NCBI RefSeq assembly: GCF_000383915.1
Contig: NZ_KB912942.1
Coordinates: 6,134,564 to 6,198,563, forward strand
Reading direction: 5' to 3'
Source: Amycolatopsis benzoatilytica AK 16/65
GTDB taxonomy: Bacteria; Actinomycetota; Actinomycetes; Mycobacteriales; Pseudonocardiaceae
Length of the DNA: 64,000 nucleotides
Of the stretch, positions 8,780 to 18,658 are shown piece after piece; positions within the stretch are counted from its first letter, which is position 1; each line of letters begins with the position of its first letter. The position numbers and the translations under genes were made by a program. Below the pieces are notes generated by a model. That model was not told where the DNA came from. It ran no database searches and worked only from the letters and a program-made list of their open reading frames with translations.

Positions 8780-10083
8780 TTCAAGAACCCTTCGTAGTTG
8801 CGCTGCATCAGCTGGCTTTCGATCTGCTTCACGGTGTCGAGACCGACACCGACCATGATCAGCACAGCCGTGCCACCGAACGGGAAGTTCTGATTGTTCC
8901 CGCTGCCGGTGAGGGACAGGAAGAAGTTCGGGAGGATCGCGATGATGCCCAGGTACAGCGAGCCGGGAAGAGTGATCCGGCCCAGCACGAAGTTCAGGTA
9001 CTCGGCGGTCGGCCTGCCGGGACGGATGCCCGGGATGAAGCCGCCGAACTTCTTCATCTCATCCGCACGCTCGTCCACGTTGAACGTGATCGTGATGTAG
9101 AAGTAGGTGAAGAAGATGATCAACAGGAAGTAGAGCAGGATGTGCACCCAGCTGCTCTGGTTGACCAGGTAGTTCTGAATGAACGACTGCCAGCCCGAGT
9201 TGCTGTTCGGGTTGCCGATCAGCTGGCTGATCAGCTGCGGCACGTACAGCAGCGACGAGGCGAAGATGACCGGGATGACACCGGCCTGGTTCACCTTGAT
9301 CGGCAGGTAGGTCGAGGTGCCGCCGTACATCCGGCGGCCGATCATGCGCTTGGCGTACTGCACCGGAATCCGGCGCTGGCCCTGCTCGACGAAGATGACG
9401 CTGGCGATGATCACCAGGCCGAACGCGAGGACGACGGTCAGCGCGACGCCGCCGCCGTTGCTCAGGATGTTGGCGCCCTCGGACGGGATGCGAGCCGCGA
9501 TGTTCAGGAAGATCAGGACCGACATGCCGTTGCCGACACCGCGCTCGGTGATGAGCTCGCCCAGCCACATCATCACCGCGGTGCCCGCGGTCATGGTGAC
9601 CACGATCAGCGTCAGCGAGTAGATGCTGTTGTCCGGGATGATCGGCTGCGAGCAGCCCTGGAACAGGGTGCCGCGGTCGGCCAGCGCGACCACGCCGGTG
9701 GCCTGCAGGATCGCCAGCGCGATCGTCAGGTACCGGGTGTACTGGGTCAGCTTGTTCTGACCCGACTGGCCTTCCTTCTTCAGCTCCTCGAACTTCGGGA
9801 TGACCACGGTGAGCAGCTGGATGATGATGCTCGCGGTGATGTAGGGCATGATGCCCGTCGCGAACAGCGAGAGCTGCAGCAGCGCGCCGCCGCTGAAGAG
9901 GTTGAGCAGCTGGTACACGCCCTGCTGGTCGGCCTGTGCGGTACAGGCTTGCACGGCAGAGAACGAGACCCCCGGAGCCGGGATGGCGGCACCGATCCGG
10001 TAGACCGCGATGATGGCCAGCGTGAACAGGATCTTCTTGCGTAGATCCGGCGTCGCGAGAGCCGAGCGGAATGCGCTGAGCAC
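8776..10083 (-). CDS. secY: Protein translocase subunit SecY
   Basis: SecY forms the channel of the Sec translocon with SecE (encoded at 62.2 kb) and SecG. The start is GTG 10083 ([22 protein letters not shown]), with AGGAGGT about six bases upstream. The frame is open ~180 codons further, but that part has no SecY similarity. About 435 aa with ten hydrophobic helices and the typical IPAPGVSF plug-region motif. A ~600-nt gene-free region precedes it, separating it from rplO, so secY-adk-map probably has its own promoter. Confidence 0.97.
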   Translation of the reverse strand: MLSAFRSALATPDLRKKILFTLAIIAVYRIGAAIPAPGVSFSAVQACTAQADQQGVYQLLNLFSGGALLQLSLFATGIMPYITASIIIQLLTVVIPKFEELKKEGQSGQNKLTQYTRYLTIALAILQATGVVALADRGTLFQGCSQPIIPDNSIYSLTLIVVTMTAGTAVMMWLGELITERGVGNGMSVLIFLNIAARIPSEGANILSNGGGVALTVVLAFGLVIIASVIFVEQGQRRIPVQYAKRMIGRRMYGGTSTYLPIKVNQAGVIPVIFASSLLYVPQLISQLIGNPNSNSGWQSFIQNYLVNQSSWVHILLYFLLIIFFTYFYITITFNVDERADEMKKFGGFIPGIRPGRPTAEYLNFVLGRITLPGSLYLGIIAILPNFFLSLTGSGNNQNFPFGGTAVLIMVGVGLDTVKQIESQLMQRNYEGFLK

Positions 10084-10376
10084 GCGGGGGACCTCCTCGG
10101 CGTCGTCGGTCTTCCCAACCGACGATCGGCTTGGCCGGCACAAGACCGGCAGGGCATAAAGCTCACTGGCAGGCAAGCCAGGAACGCTTCTGGGCATACA
10201 GGCCCGGAAGCGTGTCGCCGACTCTAACAGCTTCGCCGTGCGCACCCGCAGCGCGTGTGCGTTTACCGTCTCATCCAAAGGGACGGCGGCAGGATCGCGC
10301 CGCAGGTAGGGCCGCTCGGCGCAGTGATGATCACCTGTTCGGCCCGCGCCGTTCGGCGGGTTTTCCCGCGCCGGCA

Positions 10377-10411
10377 AAGAAAAAACGGCCACTCGGCGGC
10401 CCGTAAGGGCC
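10377..10411 (-). terminator. Possible rho-independent terminator upstream of secY
   Basis: On the minus strand a 5-bp GGCCC/GGGCC stem with a 4-nt loop (10398-10411), and an overlapping GGCC/GGCC stem, are followed by TTTTTTCTTT. It is well placed to end the S10-spc transcript before the secY unit. The stems are short, so the call is moderate. Confidence 0.5.
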
Positions 10412-10483
10412 ATCTTCACGGACTCGGAGCCCCTTCGGGGTTCCCCTCCACGACCCGCCCACCCAGCGCCCGCCAGGGATGCG

Positions 10484-10560
10484 CCCAATGCCACATTGGG
10501 TGCATCGCCCGCACCCAATGTGGCATTGGGTGCATCTGATGCACCCAATGCCACATTGGG
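10484..10560. repeat. Three alternating inverted 17-bp repeats, 30-bp period
   Basis: CCCAATGCCACATTGGG occurs at 10484-10500 and 10544-10560. Its exact reverse complement is at 10514-10530. Flanks extend pairing: 10484-10503 with 10511-10530 (20 bp), or 10514-10535 with 10539-10560 (22 bp, 3-nt loop). The two hairpins are mutually exclusive because both use the middle unit. The AT-richer sequence stands out from its surroundings. Confidence 0.9.
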
Positions 10561-10636
10561 GCGACCGTCAGCATGGGGGCGACCGGCGGCACAATCAAGC
10601 TTCGGGGTGTTCCTCCGCGCCCGCCGCAACTACGAG

Positions 10637-10672
10637 TCGGGCCCGCCCGGCTGGTGTGCCGGGCGGGCCCGA
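10637..10672 (-). terminator. Hairpin terminator after rplO
   Basis: Perfect 15-bp stem (10637-10651 with 10658-10672) and a 6-nt loop, starting about 14 nt beyond the rplO stop. There is no U-tract, as is common in high-GC Actinobacteria. It probably ends or attenuates the spc operon transcript. Confidence 0.7.
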
Positions 10673-10686
10673 GTAACGCTCGCAGA

Positions 10687-11133
10687 TCAGTTGACGGTGG
10701 CCGAGCCGCCGGCCGCCTCGATCTTCTCCTTGGCGGAGCCGGAGAAGGCGTCGGCGGTGATGTCCAGCTTGACCCCGTTCAGGTCCCCGTTGCCGAGAAC
10801 CTTGACGAGCTTGCCCTTGCGAACGAGACCGTTCGCGGCCAGCTCTTCCGGTCCGACCTTGCCGCCGTCGGCGAAGACGCGGGCGATGTCGCCCACGTTC
10901 ACCGGCTGGTACTCGGTGCGGAACCGGTTCTTGAATCCACGCAGCTTCGGCAGCCGCATGTGGATGGGCATCTGCCCACCCTCGAACCCGGCGGGCACGT
11001 TCTTCCGGGCCTTGGTGCCCTTCGTACCGCGACCGGCCGTCTTGCCCTTCGAACCTTCACCACGGCCCACGCGGATCTTGTCGCGCTTGGCGCCCGGAGC
11101 CGGACGCAGGTGGTGGATCTTGATGGCCGTCAT
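10687..11133 (-). CDS. rplO: 50S ribosomal protein L15
   Basis: L15 binds 23S rRNA late in 50S assembly. The 148-aa protein has the typical Gly/Arg-rich N-terminus ([25 protein letters not shown]) and the motif [18 protein letters not shown]. The ATG overlaps the rpmD stop by four bases. It is the last gene of the spc operon here, because secY is separated by ~600 nt. Confidence 0.98.
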   Translation of the reverse strand: MTAIKIHHLRPAPGAKRDKIRVGRGEGSKGKTAGRGTKGTKARKNVPAGFEGGQMPIHMRLPKLRGFKNRFRTEYQPVNVGDIARVFADGGKVGPEELAANGLVRKGKLVKVLGNGDLNGVKLDITADAFSGSAKEKIEAAGGSATVN

Positions 11134-11315
11134 GCCTTGACCTCCTCGACCTCCACCAGGTGGCGGACGGTGTGGATGAGGCCGCGCACCTGGGGGCTGT
11201 CTTCACGCACGACGCTCTGGCGGATCTTGCGCAGCCCGAGGGTGCGCAGCGACTCGCGGTGAGCGTGCTTCGTGCCGATCTTGCTCTTGACCTGGGTAAC
11301 CTTCAGCTGAGCCAT
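11130..11315 (-). CDS. rpmD: 50S ribosomal protein L30
   Basis: A 61-aa L30 with [37 protein letters not shown], matching the family along its length. One base separates it from rpsE, and its stop overlaps rplO, so the three genes are translationally coupled. Confidence 0.97.
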   Translation of the reverse strand: MAQLKVTQVKSKIGTKHAHRESLRTLGLRKIRQSVVREDSPQVRGLIHTVRHLVEVEEVKA

Positions 11316-11316
11316 G

Positions 11317-11958
11317 TCAGACCCCCTGGCCCGCGCGCTGGCGCAGCATCCGGGCCGGAGCGACGTCCTCGAGCGGGAGACCGCGGCGGGCCGCGACCTC
11401 TTCGGGACGCTGCAGGCCCTTCAGGGCTGCCACGGTCGCGTGCACGATGTTGATCGCGTTGTCGGAGCCGAGCGACTTCGACAGCACGTCGTGGACACCC
11501 GCGCACTCCAGCACCGCGCGCACCGGGCCACCGGCGATGACGCCGGTACCGGCGGACGCCGGACGGAGCAGCACGACACCGGCGGCCTCCTCACCCTGGA
11601 TCGGGTGCGGGATGGTGCCGCCGACGCGGGGAACGCGGAAGAAGTTCTTCTTCGCTTCCTCGACGCCCTTGGCGATGGCCGCGGGAACTTCCTTGGCCTT
11701 GCCGTAGCCGACGCCGACCTGACCGTCGCCGTCACCGACGACCACCAGGGCGGTGAAGCTGAAGCGACGACCGCCCTTGACGACCTTGGCGACGCGGTTG
11801 ATCGTCACGACCTTCTCAAGGTGCGGGGTCTTGTCCTGGGCCGCCCCGCCACGGCCGCCGTCGCGCCGGTCGCGACGGTCCCGACGGTCACCGCGGTCGT
11901 TGCCGCCCTGACCCGGTCCGCCCTGGCCGCCGCCGAATTGCCGTGTACGTCCCGGCAT
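11317..11958 (-). CDS. rpsE: 30S ribosomal protein S5
   Basis: S5 contributes to decoding fidelity and binds near the mRNA entry site. Residues 1-~45 are a Gly/Gln/Arg/Asp-rich extension with RDRR-type repeats ([18 protein letters not shown]), absent from E. coli S5. The S5 domain follows ([31 protein letters not shown]...[13 protein letters not shown]). 213 aa. It follows rplR by 31 nt. The extension is known in Actinobacteria and probably disordered. Confidence 0.97.
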   Translation of the reverse strand: MPGRTRQFGGGQGGPGQGGNDRGDRRDRRDRRDGGRGGAAQDKTPHLEKVVTINRVAKVVKGGRRFSFTALVVVGDGDGQVGVGYGKAKEVPAAIAKGVEEAKKNFFRVPRVGGTIPHPIQGEEAAGVVLLRPASAGTGVIAGGPVRAVLECAGVHDVLSKSLGSDNAINIVHATVAALKGLQRPEEVAARRGLPLEDVAPARMLRQRAGQGV

Positions 11959-11989
11959 CAGGCTTTCCTTCCATTCACGAGCATGTGCA

Positions 11990-12391
11990 TCAGAACTTCA
12001 ACCCCGCCTCGCGAGCGGCGTCGGCAAGCGCGGCGATGCGGCCGTGATAGGCGTTGCCGCCACGGTCGAACACCACGGCTTCGATGCCGGCGTCCTTGGC
12101 ACGCGCGGCGACGAGCTCGCCCACCTTCGCGGCCTTGGCCTTCTTGTCGCCCTCGAAGGTCCGCAGGTCGGACTCGAGGGTGGACGCCGACGCCAGCGTG
12201 TGACCGGCGAGGTCGTCGATCACCTGCACGGTGATGTGCCGCGAGGACCGCTTGACGACCATGCGCGGACGCACCGGCGTGCCGCTGATCTTCTTGCGGA
12301 GACGGAAGTGCCGACGGGTCTTCGCGACGCGGCGGCGGGTCGAGATGTCCTTGCCGACCGGCTTGCGCTTCGTGGTAGTCGTGTCGCTCAT
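11990..12391 (-). CDS. rplR: 50S ribosomal protein L18
   Basis: L18 carries 5S rRNA into the 50S subunit with L5. The ATG at 12391 ([21 protein letters not shown]) overlaps the rplF stop as TGATG. A GTG one codon upstream is an alternative. The core [31 protein letters not shown] and the C-terminal [24 protein letters not shown] are conserved. Confidence 0.97.
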   Translation of the reverse strand: MSDTTTTKRKPVGKDISTRRRVAKTRRHFRLRKKISGTPVRPRMVVKRSSRHITVQVIDDLAGHTLASASTLESDLRTFEGDKKAKAAKVGELVAARAKDAGIEAVVFDRGGNAYHGRIAALADAAREAGLKF

Positions 12392-12930
12392 CACTTACCC
12401 GTCTTTCCGACCTTGCGGCGGATCTTCTCACCCTCGTAGCGCAGGCCCTTGCCCTTGTACGGGTCCGGGCGGCGCAGCTTGCGGATGACCGCAGAGATCT
12501 GGCCGACCTTCTGCTTGTCGATACCGGAAACCGAGAACCGGGTCGGCGACTCCACCTTGAAGGTGATGCCTTCCGGGGCCTCGATCTTGACCGGGTGGCT
12601 GTAGCCCAGCGCGAACTCGAGGTCCGAGCCCTTCGCCTGCACGCGGTAACCGACGCCGTGGATCTCGAGCTTCTTCTCGTAGCCCTCGGTCACGCCCACC
12701 ACGAGGTTGTTCACCAGCGTGCGGGTCAGACCGTGCAGTGCGCGGCTGGTGCGCTCGTCGTCCGGGCGCTTCACCAGGAGCGCGCCGTCCTCGCCGCGCT
12801 CGACGATGATCGGCTCGGCGACAGTGTGTTCCAGGGTGCCCTTCGGCCCCTTGACCTTGACGTTCTGGCCGTCGATGGTCACCTCGACCCCGGAGGGGAC
12901 GGCGACCGGCAGCTTTCCGATGCGTGACAT
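12391..12930 (-). CDS. rplF: 50S ribosomal protein L6
   Basis: L6 lies near the factor-binding site of the 50S subunit. The 179-aa protein has two repeated L6 domains and the C-terminal motif [21 protein letters not shown]. The N-terminus [17 protein letters not shown] is standard. It follows rpsH by 16 nt, and GGAAGGGGG precedes the ATG. Confidence 0.98.
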   Translation of the reverse strand: MSRIGKLPVAVPSGVEVTIDGQNVKVKGPKGTLEHTVAEPIIVERGEDGALLVKRPDDERTSRALHGLTRTLVNNLVVGVTEGYEKKLEIHGVGYRVQAKGSDLEFALGYSHPVKIEAPEGITFKVESPTRFSVSGIDKQKVGQISAVIRKLRRPDPYKGKGLRYEGEKIRRKVGKTGK

Positions 12931-12946
12931 GTCTGTGCCCCCTTCC

Positions 12947-13345
12947 TTACCAGACGTAGGCGAGGACTTCGCCGCCCACGTTGTTGCGCTTGGCCTGCCG
13001 GTCGGTCTGCAGGCCGCCGGACGTCGAGATGATCGCGACGCCGAGACCGCCGAGAACCGAAGGCAGTTCGGTCGATTTTGCGTAGACCCGCAGACCCGGC
13101 TTGGAGACGCGGCGCAGGCCGGCGATGCTCCGCTCGCGGTTGGGGCCGTACTTCAGCTCGACGACCAGGTTCTTGTGCTTCTCGCCCGGCTCGTCGCGGT
13201 AGCTCGCGATGTAGCCCTCACGCTTGAGGATCTCGGCGATGTTCGCCTTGATCTTCGAGTGCGGAAGCACGACCTCGTCGTGGTACGCCGAGTTCGCGTT
13301 GCGCAGACGCGTCAAGAAGTCTGCGATGGGGTCGGTCATCGTCAT
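12947..13345 (-). CDS. rpsH: 30S ribosomal protein S8
   Basis: S8 binds the 16S central domain and is a translational repressor of the spc operon in E. coli. The 132-aa protein has [23 protein letters not shown] and the C-terminal [27 protein letters not shown]. An internal ATG two codons in is a possible alternative start. About 106 nt containing a strong hairpin separate it from rpsZ. Confidence 0.97.
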   Translation of the reverse strand: MTMTDPIADFLTRLRNANSAYHDEVVLPHSKIKANIAEILKREGYIASYRDEPGEKHKNLVVELKYGPNRERSIAGLRRVSKPGLRVYAKSTELPSVLGGLGVAIISTSGGLQTDRQAKRNNVGGEVLAYVW

Positions 13346-13383
13346 GGTGACCTGTCAACCTTTCTCGCCTGGTTCCCCGCCCA

Positions 13384-13409
13384 GCCCGGCCCGGTGAGTT
13401 CCGGGCCGG
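13384..13409 (-). terminator. 10-bp hairpin between rpsZ and rpsH
   Basis: CCCGGCCCGG at 13384-13393 pairs perfectly with 13400-13409 across a 6-nt loop. It sits inside the spc operon, just upstream of rpsH. It could be an attenuator or processing stem. In E. coli the S8 repressor site is at rplE, so regulation by S8 here is only a possibility. Confidence 0.45.
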
Positions 13410-13451
13410 GGCGGCGGGGCCTGTGGCGAACTGGGAATAGAGTTTCGAGCC

Positions 13452-13637
13452 TTACCAGCTGGACTTGTGGACGCCGGGCAGTTCGCCCGCGTGCGCCATC
13501 TCCCGGAGGCAGATCCGGCACAGGCCGAACTTGCGGTACACCGAGTGCGGACGCCCGCACCGGTTGCAACGGGTGTAGGCGCGCACCGCGAACTTCGGCT
13601 TCTTCGAAGCCTTGCTGACTAGCGCTTTCTTGGCCAT
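13452..13637 (-). CDS. rpsZ: 30S ribosomal protein S14 type Z
   Basis: The 61-aa zinc-binding form of S14: Cys24, Cys27, Cys40 and Cys43 (CNRC and CRIC) form the zinc ribbon. The start is ATG 13637 ([24 protein letters not shown]). Upstream in-frame sequence overlaps rplE and has no similarity. The 4-nt gap to rplE indicates coupling. Many Actinobacteria keep a zinc-free paralog elsewhere for zinc limitation; none is in this window. Confidence 0.97.
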   Translation of the reverse strand: MAKKALVSKASKKPKFAVRAYTRCNRCGRPHSVYRKFGLCRICLREMAHAGELPGVHKSSW

Positions 13638-13641
13638 CGGC

Positions 13642-14205
13642 TCAGTTCTCCTTGAACGGGAAACCGAGCTTGCGCAGCAGCGCCCGGCCCTCGTCGTCGG
13701 TGGTGGCGGTCGTGACGACGGTGACGTCCATGCCACGGGGGCGGTCGATGTCGTCCGGGTTGATCTCGTGGAACATCGACTGCTCGTTGAGACCGAACGT
13801 GTAGTTGCCGTTGCCGTCGAACTGCTTCGGCGAAAGCCCGCGGAAGTCGCGGATACGCGGCAGCGCGATGGTCAGCAGCCGGTCGAGGAATTCCCACATC
13901 CGGTCGCCGCGCAGCGTGACGCGCGCACCGATCGGCTGGCCCTCGCGCAGCTTGAACTGCGCGATCGACTTGCGGGCCTTGCGGACTTCCGGCTTCTGCC
14001 CGGTGATCAGGGCGAGGTCGCGGACCGCGCCGTCGATCAGCTTGCTGTCGCGGGCAGCGTCCCCGACACCCATGTTCACGACGATCTTCACGACGCCGGG
14101 AATCTGGTGCACGTTGGGGATGGAGAACTCCTGCTGGAGCTCGCCCTTGATCTCTTCGCGGTACCGGGTCTTCAGACGCGGCACGATCTTCTCTGCGGTG
14201 GTCAT
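13642..14205 (-). CDS. rplE: 50S ribosomal protein L5
   Basis: L5 binds 5S rRNA and forms bridge B1b to S13. The 187-aa protein has [30 protein letters not shown], the [24 protein letters not shown] region and the [17 protein letters not shown]-terminus. One base separates it from rplX. Confidence 0.98.
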   Translation of the reverse strand: MTTAEKIVPRLKTRYREEIKGELQQEFSIPNVHQIPGVVKIVVNMGVGDAARDSKLIDGAVRDLALITGQKPEVRKARKSIAQFKLREGQPIGARVTLRGDRMWEFLDRLLTIALPRIRDFRGLSPKQFDGNGNYTFGLNEQSMFHEINPDDIDRPRGMDVTVVTTATTDDEGRALLRKLGFPFKEN

Positions 14206-14206
14206 G

Positions 14207-14521
14207 TCAGATGTCCTTGCCGTTCCGGCGCGAGACCCGGACCTTCTTGCCGTCCTCGCCGATGCGGTAGCCCACCCGGGCCGGCTTGCCGTCCGAGTCC
14301 ACGACCATCACGTTCGACACGTGGATGGGCGCTTCCTGGGTGACGATGCCGCCCGACTGCGCACCACGCTGGGTCTGGGTGATCCGGGTGTGCTTCTTGA
14401 TCCGGTTGACACCCTCGACCAGGACGCGCTCGCGCTCCGGGTAGGCCTGGATGACCTTGCCCTTGGCACCCTTGTCCTTGCCGGCGATGACGACGACCGT
14501 GTCGCCCTTCTTCACCTTCAT
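14207..14521 (-). CDS. rplX: 50S ribosomal protein L24
   Basis: L24 initiates 50S assembly. The 104-aa protein starts at ATG 14521, overlapping the rplN stop as TGATG. The KOW motif [21 protein letters not shown] is at the N-terminus. The in-frame open region upstream lies inside rplN and is not used. Confidence 0.97.
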   Translation of the reverse strand: MKVKKGDTVVVIAGKDKGAKGKVIQAYPERERVLVEGVNRIKKHTRITQTQRGAQSGGIVTQEAPIHVSNVMVVDSDGKPARVGYRIGEDGKKVRVSRRNGKDI

Positions 14522-14889
14522 CACAGCACCTCCGGCGCGAGCGAAATGATCTTCATGAACTTTCGGTCGCGCAGCTCGCGGCCCACCGGGCCGAAGATGC
14601 GGGTGCCCCGGGGCTCGTTGTCGTTCTTGATGAGCACGGCGGCGTTCTCGTCGAACCGGATGTAGGAACCGTCCGGACGACGGCGCTCCTTCACCGTGCG
14701 GACGATGACGGCCTTGACGACATCGCCCTTCTTCACCCCGGCAGCCGGGATGGCGTCCTTCACGGTGGCGACGATGATGTCGCCGATGCCGGCGTAGCGC
14801 CGCCCGGACCCGCCGAGAACGCGGATGCAAAGGATTTCCTTCGCGCCCGTGTTGTCGGCAACCCGAAGCCGCGACTCCTGCTGGATCAC
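14521..14889 (-). CDS. rplN: 50S ribosomal protein L14
   Basis: L14 lies at the subunit interface and is the binding site of RsfS-type silencing factors. The 122-aa protein matches the family throughout ([28 protein letters not shown]... [18 protein letters not shown]). It follows rpsQ after ~75 nt containing a small CTCGCCG/CGGCGAG hairpin (14916-14931). Confidence 0.98.
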   Translation of the reverse strand: MIQQESRLRVADNTGAKEILCIRVLGGSGRRYAGIGDIIVATVKDAIPAAGVKKGDVVKAVIVRTVKERRRPDGSYIRFDENAAVLIKNDNEPRGTRIFGPVGRELRDRKFMKIISLAPEVL

Positions 14890-14964
14890 GTCAACTCCTG
14901 TATGTCGCGCTGGTTCTCGCCGGTCGGCGAGCCTTGCGGAACCAAGGACTCCGAGGAGCCCTGC

Positions 14965-15243
14965 TTACTTGGCCTTCTCCACGACCTGCACCAGACGCCA
15001 GCGCTTGGTCGCCGACAGCGGCCGGGTCTCCATGAGGGTGACCCGGTCGCCCACGCCCGCCTCGTTGTTCTCGTCGTGCACCTTCACCTTGGTGGTGCTG
15101 CGGAGAACCTTGGAGTAGCGCGGGTGCTTCTTGCGGTCCTCGAGCTCGACCACGATCGTCTTGTCCATCTTGTCCGAGACGACGTAACCCTCGCGGATCT
15201 TGCGGTCGTTCCGGGCGGTCTTCTCGGTGGCAGCCTCGCTCAT
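14965..15243 (-). CDS. rpsQ: 30S ribosomal protein S17
   Basis: S17 is an early 16S rRNA binder with an OB fold. The 92-aa protein has the core [20 protein letters not shown] and [16 protein letters not shown], preceded by a short Ala/Thr-rich leader peptide region typical of Actinobacteria. The ATG overlaps the rpmC stop by four bases. Confidence 0.98.
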   Translation of the reverse strand: MSEAATEKTARNDRKIREGYVVSDKMDKTIVVELEDRKKHPRYSKVLRSTTKVKVHDENNEAGVGDRVTLMETRPLSATKRWRLVQVVEKAK

Positions 15244-15485
15244 GCGGCACCTTCACTCTCGGTGTCGGGCGCCACGGACAAGCCGAGCTCGCGCTCGCGC
15301 ATGACCGTGTAGATCCGCGCGATGTCCGTGCGGACGGTGCGCAGCCGACGGTTGTTGTCCAGCTGCCCGGTCGCCATCTGGAAGCGGAGGTTGAACAGCT
15401 CCTCCTTGTATTCCTTCAGACGCAGCACGAGCTCTTCGGCGGTGAGCTCACGCAGCTCGGATGCCTGTGCGGCTCCGTTAGCCAT
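15240..15485 (-). CDS. rpmC: 50S ribosomal protein L29
   Basis: L29 lies at the tunnel exit next to L23, where trigger factor and SRP dock. The 81-aa protein has the helical hairpin core ([40 protein letters not shown]) and a slightly extended C-terminus. It overlaps both rplP and rpsQ. Confidence 0.97.
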   Translation of the reverse strand: MANGAAQASELRELTAEELVLRLKEYKEELFNLRFQMATGQLDNNRRLRTVRTDIARIYTVMRERELGLSVAPDTESEGAA

Positions 15486-15901
15486 CAGAACTCACCTTCC
15501 CGGGTCACGATGCGGCACTTCATGGGGAGCTTGTGGATCGCGCGGCGGAGCGCCTCGCGGGCAGTCTCCTCGTTCGGGAAGCTGATCTCGAACATCACGC
15601 GACCCGGCTTCACGTTGGCGATCCACCACTCGGGCGAACCCTTACCGGAACCCATCCGGGTTTCGGCCGGCTTCTTGGTCAGCGGGCGGTCCGGGTAGAT
15701 GGTCGTCCACACCTTGCCGCCACGCTTGATGTGACGGGTCATGGCGATACGAGCGGACTCGATCTGCCGGTTCGTCACGTAGCTGTGCTCAAGCGCCTGG
15801 ATGCCGTACTCGCCGAAGCTGACCTTCGTGCCGCCCTTCGCGGCGCCGTGGCGCTTCGGGGAGTGCTGCTTCCGGTGCTTGACCCTGCGCGGGATGAGCA
15901 C
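15485..15901 (-). CDS. rplP: 50S ribosomal protein L16
   Basis: L16 organises the tRNA-binding region of the 50S A site. The 138-aa protein shows [23 protein letters not shown], the [23 protein letters not shown] motif and [17 protein letters not shown]. Its gap to rpsC is 3 nt and it overlaps rpmC by one base. Confidence 0.98.
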   Translation of the reverse strand: MLIPRRVKHRKQHSPKRHGAAKGGTKVSFGEYGIQALEHSYVTNRQIESARIAMTRHIKRGGKVWTTIYPDRPLTKKPAETRMGSGKGSPEWWIANVKPGRVMFEISFPNEETAREALRRAIHKLPMKCRIVTREGEF

Positions 15902-15904
15902 GTC

Positions 15905-16756
15905 TCAGCCCTCCGTCTTGTCAGCGGCCTCGGCAGCCGGAGCCGCTTCGGTCGCGTTCTCGCTCTTCGCGGCGGCAGCAGCGCGGCCGGCCTCGGTCGA
16001 CGTCGCGGTCGTGCCCGACGCGCCGGAACGGCGCGGGCGGGACGGCCGGTCACCGCGGTCGCGGTCACGACGCTGACCCCGGTCGGCGGCCGCGGCGGCC
16101 AGGTCGCGCGCAGCGCGGGCCTTCAGGCCACCGACGAGTTCGCCCTTGTAGATCCACACCTTGACGCCGATGCGGCCGAACGTCGTCTTGGCCTCGAAGA
16201 AGCCGTAGTCGATGTCCGCGCGCAGCGTGTGCAGCGGCACCCGGCCGTCGCGGTAGTGCTCGGAGCGGGACATCTCGGCACCGCCGAGACGACCGCCGCA
16301 CTGCACGCGAATGCCCTTGACCTGCGGCGAGCGCATGGAGGTCTGGATCGCCTTGCGCATCGCGCGGCGGAACGCCACGCGGTTGCTCAGCTGCTCCGCG
16401 ACACCCTGCGCCACCAGCTGAGCATCCGCTTCGGGGTTCTTGACCTCTTTGATGTTCAGCTGGATCTGCTTCTTGGTCAGCTTCTCCAGTTCGCGGCGGA
16501 TGCGCTCGGCCTCCGCACCGCGGCGGCCGATGACGATGCCCGGCCGGGCGGTGTGGATGTCGATCTCGACGCGGTCCCGGGTGCGCTCGATGACGACACT
16601 CGAGATGCCGGCGCGCTCCATGCCGGTGGAGAGCAGCTTGCGGATCTTGACATCCTCGGCCACGTACTCCGCGTACTGCTTGTCGGCGTACCAGCGCGAC
16701 TTCCAGTCGGTGGTGATACCCAGGCGGAAGCCGTGCGGGTTGATCTTCTGGCCCAC
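15905..16756 (-). CDS. rpsC: 30S ribosomal protein S3
   Basis: S3 guards the mRNA entry channel and contributes to helicase activity. Residues 1-~215 are the KH and C-terminal domains ([77 protein letters not shown]). A ~65-residue Arg-rich then Ala/Glu-rich tail follows, common in Actinobacteria. 283 aa. The start overlaps the rplV stop by one base. Confidence 0.98.
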   Translation of the reverse strand: MGQKINPHGFRLGITTDWKSRWYADKQYAEYVAEDVKIRKLLSTGMERAGISSVVIERTRDRVEIDIHTARPGIVIGRRGAEAERIRRELEKLTKKQIQLNIKEVKNPEADAQLVAQGVAEQLSNRVAFRRAMRKAIQTSMRSPQVKGIRVQCGGRLGGAEMSRSEHYRDGRVPLHTLRADIDYGFFEAKTTFGRIGVKVWIYKGELVGGLKARAARDLAAAAADRGQRRDRDRGDRPSRPRRSGASGTTATSTEAGRAAAAAKSENATEAAPAAEAADKTEG

Positions 16757-17169
16757 TACCGGCCACCTGCCTTCTTGTTGCTCTTCGTCGACGCGGGCCG
16801 CGACTCCACCACCACGGTGATGTGGCTGGTGCGCTTGCGGATCCGGTACGCGCGGCCCTGGGCCCGCGGACGGATGCGCTTGAGGGTCGGGCCCTCGTCA
16901 GCGGTCGCGGACTTGATCCAGAGCGTCTCCGGGTCCAGCTGGAGGTTGTTCTCGGCGTTGGCCGCCGCGCTGGCGATGACCTTCGCGAGCGGCGTGCTGG
17001 CCGCCTGCGGCGCGAACCGGAGGACGGCCAAGGCCTCGCTGACGCTACGACCCTTGACGAGCTCGATCACCCGGCGCACCTTCATCGGCGAGTCCCGGAC
17101 GAAACGAGCCCGCGCGACGGCCGAGGGCAGTTCTTCTGCCGTGGCCGTGGCGTTTGACTGGGCGTTCAT
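16756..17169 (-). CDS. rplV: 50S ribosomal protein L22
   Basis: L22 lines the exit tunnel, and macrolide resistance mutations map to its loop. The 137-aa protein has the core [34 protein letters not shown] and the tunnel loop ending [21 protein letters not shown]. No obvious loop insertion or deletion is visible. Confidence 0.98.
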   Translation of the reverse strand: MNAQSNATATAEELPSAVARARFVRDSPMKVRRVIELVKGRSVSEALAVLRFAPQAASTPLAKVIASAAANAENNLQLDPETLWIKSATADEGPTLKRIRPRAQGRAYRIRKRTSHITVVVESRPASTKSNKKAGGR

Positions 17170-17197
17170 CTGCTTCCCTTAACTTTCTCTGGCCCGC

Positions 17198-17479
17198 TCA
17201 GCGGCGGCGCGACTTGCGGTCGTCCTTGATGTGGCCCTTGAAGGTCCGCGTCGGGGCGAACTCGCCCAGCTTGTGACCCACCATCGCCTCGGTGACGAAC
17301 ACCGGGACGTGCTTGCGGCCGTCGTGCACCGCGATCGTGTGACCCAGGAAGTCCGGGATGATCGTGGAGCGCCGCGACCAAGTCTTGATCACGGTCTTCT
17401 TGCCCGATTCGTTCAGCGCGTCCACCTTCTTGAGCAGGTGGTCGTCCACGAACGGGCCCTTCTTAAGGCTGCGTGGCAT
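17198..17479 (-). CDS. rpsS: 30S ribosomal protein S19
   Basis: S19 contacts S13 and the 50S in the 30S head. The 93-aa protein matches the family end to end ([56 protein letters not shown]). It lies between rplB and rplV in the S10 operon. Confidence 0.98.
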   Translation of the reverse strand: MPRSLKKGPFVDDHLLKKVDALNESGKKTVIKTWSRRSTIIPDFLGHTIAVHDGRKHVPVFVTEAMVGHKLGEFAPTRTFKGHIKDDRKSRRR

Positions 17480-17497
17480 ATGCGTCTACCTCCCTGC

Positions 17498-18331
17498 TCA
17501 GCGCTTCTTGCCGGTACGCCGGCGGCGGACGATCAATTTGTCGGACGGCTTGCTCTTGCGGGTGCGGCCTTCGGGCTTGCCGTTCGGGTTCACCGGGTGG
17601 CGACCACCGGAGGTCTTGCCCTCACCACCGCCGTGCGGGTGGTCGACCGGGTTCATCACGACACCACGGACAGTCGGACGCTTGCCGCGCCAGCGGTTAC
17701 GACCCGCCTTGCCCCAGTTGATGTTCGCGTGCTCGGAGTTGCCGACCTCGCCGATGGTGGCGCGGTTGCGCACGTCCACGTTGCGGATCTCGCCCGAAGG
17801 GAGACGCAGCTGGGCGTACGGACCGTCCTTGGCGACCAGCTGCACGCGGGCGCCGGCGGACCGGGCCATCTTCGCGCCGCCGCCGGGGCGGAGCTCGATC
17901 GCGTGGATCACGGTGCCGACCGGGATGTTGCGCAGCGGCAGGTTGTTGCCCGGCTTGATGTCGGCGCGCGGGCCGTTCTCGACCGTGTCGCCCTGCTTCA
18001 GCTTCTCCGGCGCGATGATGTAGCGCTTCTCGCCGTCGGCGTAGTGCAGCAGCGCGATGCGCGCGGTGCGGTTCGGGTCGTACTCGATGTGCGCGACCTT
18101 GGCCGGCACGCCGTCCTTGTCGTGGCGACGGAAGTCGATGACGCGGTACGCACGCTTGTGACCGCCACCCTTGTGCCGGGTGGTGATCTTGCCCGACGCG
18201 TTGCGGCCGCCGGTCTTGCTCAGCGGACGCAGCAGCGACTTCTCCGGCGTGGACCGGGTGATCTCGGCGAAGTCCGAGACGCTCGAACCGCGACGACCCG
18301 GGGTCGTCGGCTTGTACTTGCGGATGCCCAT
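17498..18331 (-). CDS. rplB: 50S ribosomal protein L2
   Basis: L2 is required for subunit joining and peptidyl transferase activity. The 277-aa protein shows [21 protein letters not shown] and the C-terminal signature [23 protein letters not shown], including the conserved His. It follows rplW by 15 nt. Confidence 0.98.
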   Translation of the reverse strand: MGIRKYKPTTPGRRGSSVSDFAEITRSTPEKSLLRPLSKTGGRNASGKITTRHKGGGHKRAYRVIDFRRHDKDGVPAKVAHIEYDPNRTARIALLHYADGEKRYIIAPEKLKQGDTVENGPRADIKPGNNLPLRNIPVGTVIHAIELRPGGGAKMARSAGARVQLVAKDGPYAQLRLPSGEIRNVDVRNRATIGEVGNSEHANINWGKAGRNRWRGKRPTVRGVVMNPVDHPHGGGEGKTSGGRHPVNPNGKPEGRTRKSKPSDKLIVRRRRTGKKR

Positions 18332-18346
18332 ACTCAGCTCAGTCCT

Positions 18347-18658
18347 TTACGCGGTGGGTCCGCCGAAGATCTCGATCGCCTTGCTTTCCGGCGAAAGAGT
18401 CACGATGGCGCGCTTGGTGTCCTTGCGCTTGCCGAAGCCGGTACGAGTCCGCTTCCGCTTGCCCTGGCGGTTGGCCGTGTTGACGCTGACGACCTTCACG
18501 CCGAACACCTTCTCGACCGCGATCTTGATCTGGGTCTTGTTGGCGTCCGGTCGGACGATGAACGTGTACTTGTGGTCCTCGAGCAGCCCGTAGGACTTCT
18601 CGGAGATCACCGGCGCGAGCAGGATGTCGCGGGGGTCCGGAATGGCGACCGAGCTCAC
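18347..18658 (-). CDS. rplW: 50S ribosomal protein L23
   Basis: L23 is the tunnel-exit docking site for trigger factor and SRP. The 103-aa protein has [56 protein letters not shown]. The start overlaps the rplD stop by four bases. Confidence 0.98.
   Translation of the reverse strand: MSSVAIPDPRDILLAPVISEKSYGLLEDHKYTFIVRPDANKTQIKIAVEKVFGVKVVSVNTANRQGKRKRTRTGFGKRKDTKRAIVTLSPESKAIEIFGGPTA

Larger units (their letters stand above)
10084..10686. other. ~600-nt intergenic region between rplO and secY
   Basis: No credible gene. It contains a GC hairpin directly after rplO, three alternating inverted copies of a 17-bp repeat, a near-palindrome AGCCCC/GGGGTT near 10430, a hairpin with a U-rich tail on the minus strand (10377-10411), and presumably the secY promoter. 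I could not identify clear -35/-10 boxes. Confidence 0.7.

Noticed and set aside
10484..10560. CRISPR-like array
   Set aside because: Only three 17-bp units, alternating in orientation with 13-nt spacers. CRISPR repeats are direct and spacers are longer and unique; no cas gene nearby.
10084..10629. ~180-codon N-terminal extension of SecY
   Set aside because: No SecY similarity, runs through the inverted repeats, while GTG 10083 has a strong AGGAGGT site and the family N-terminus.
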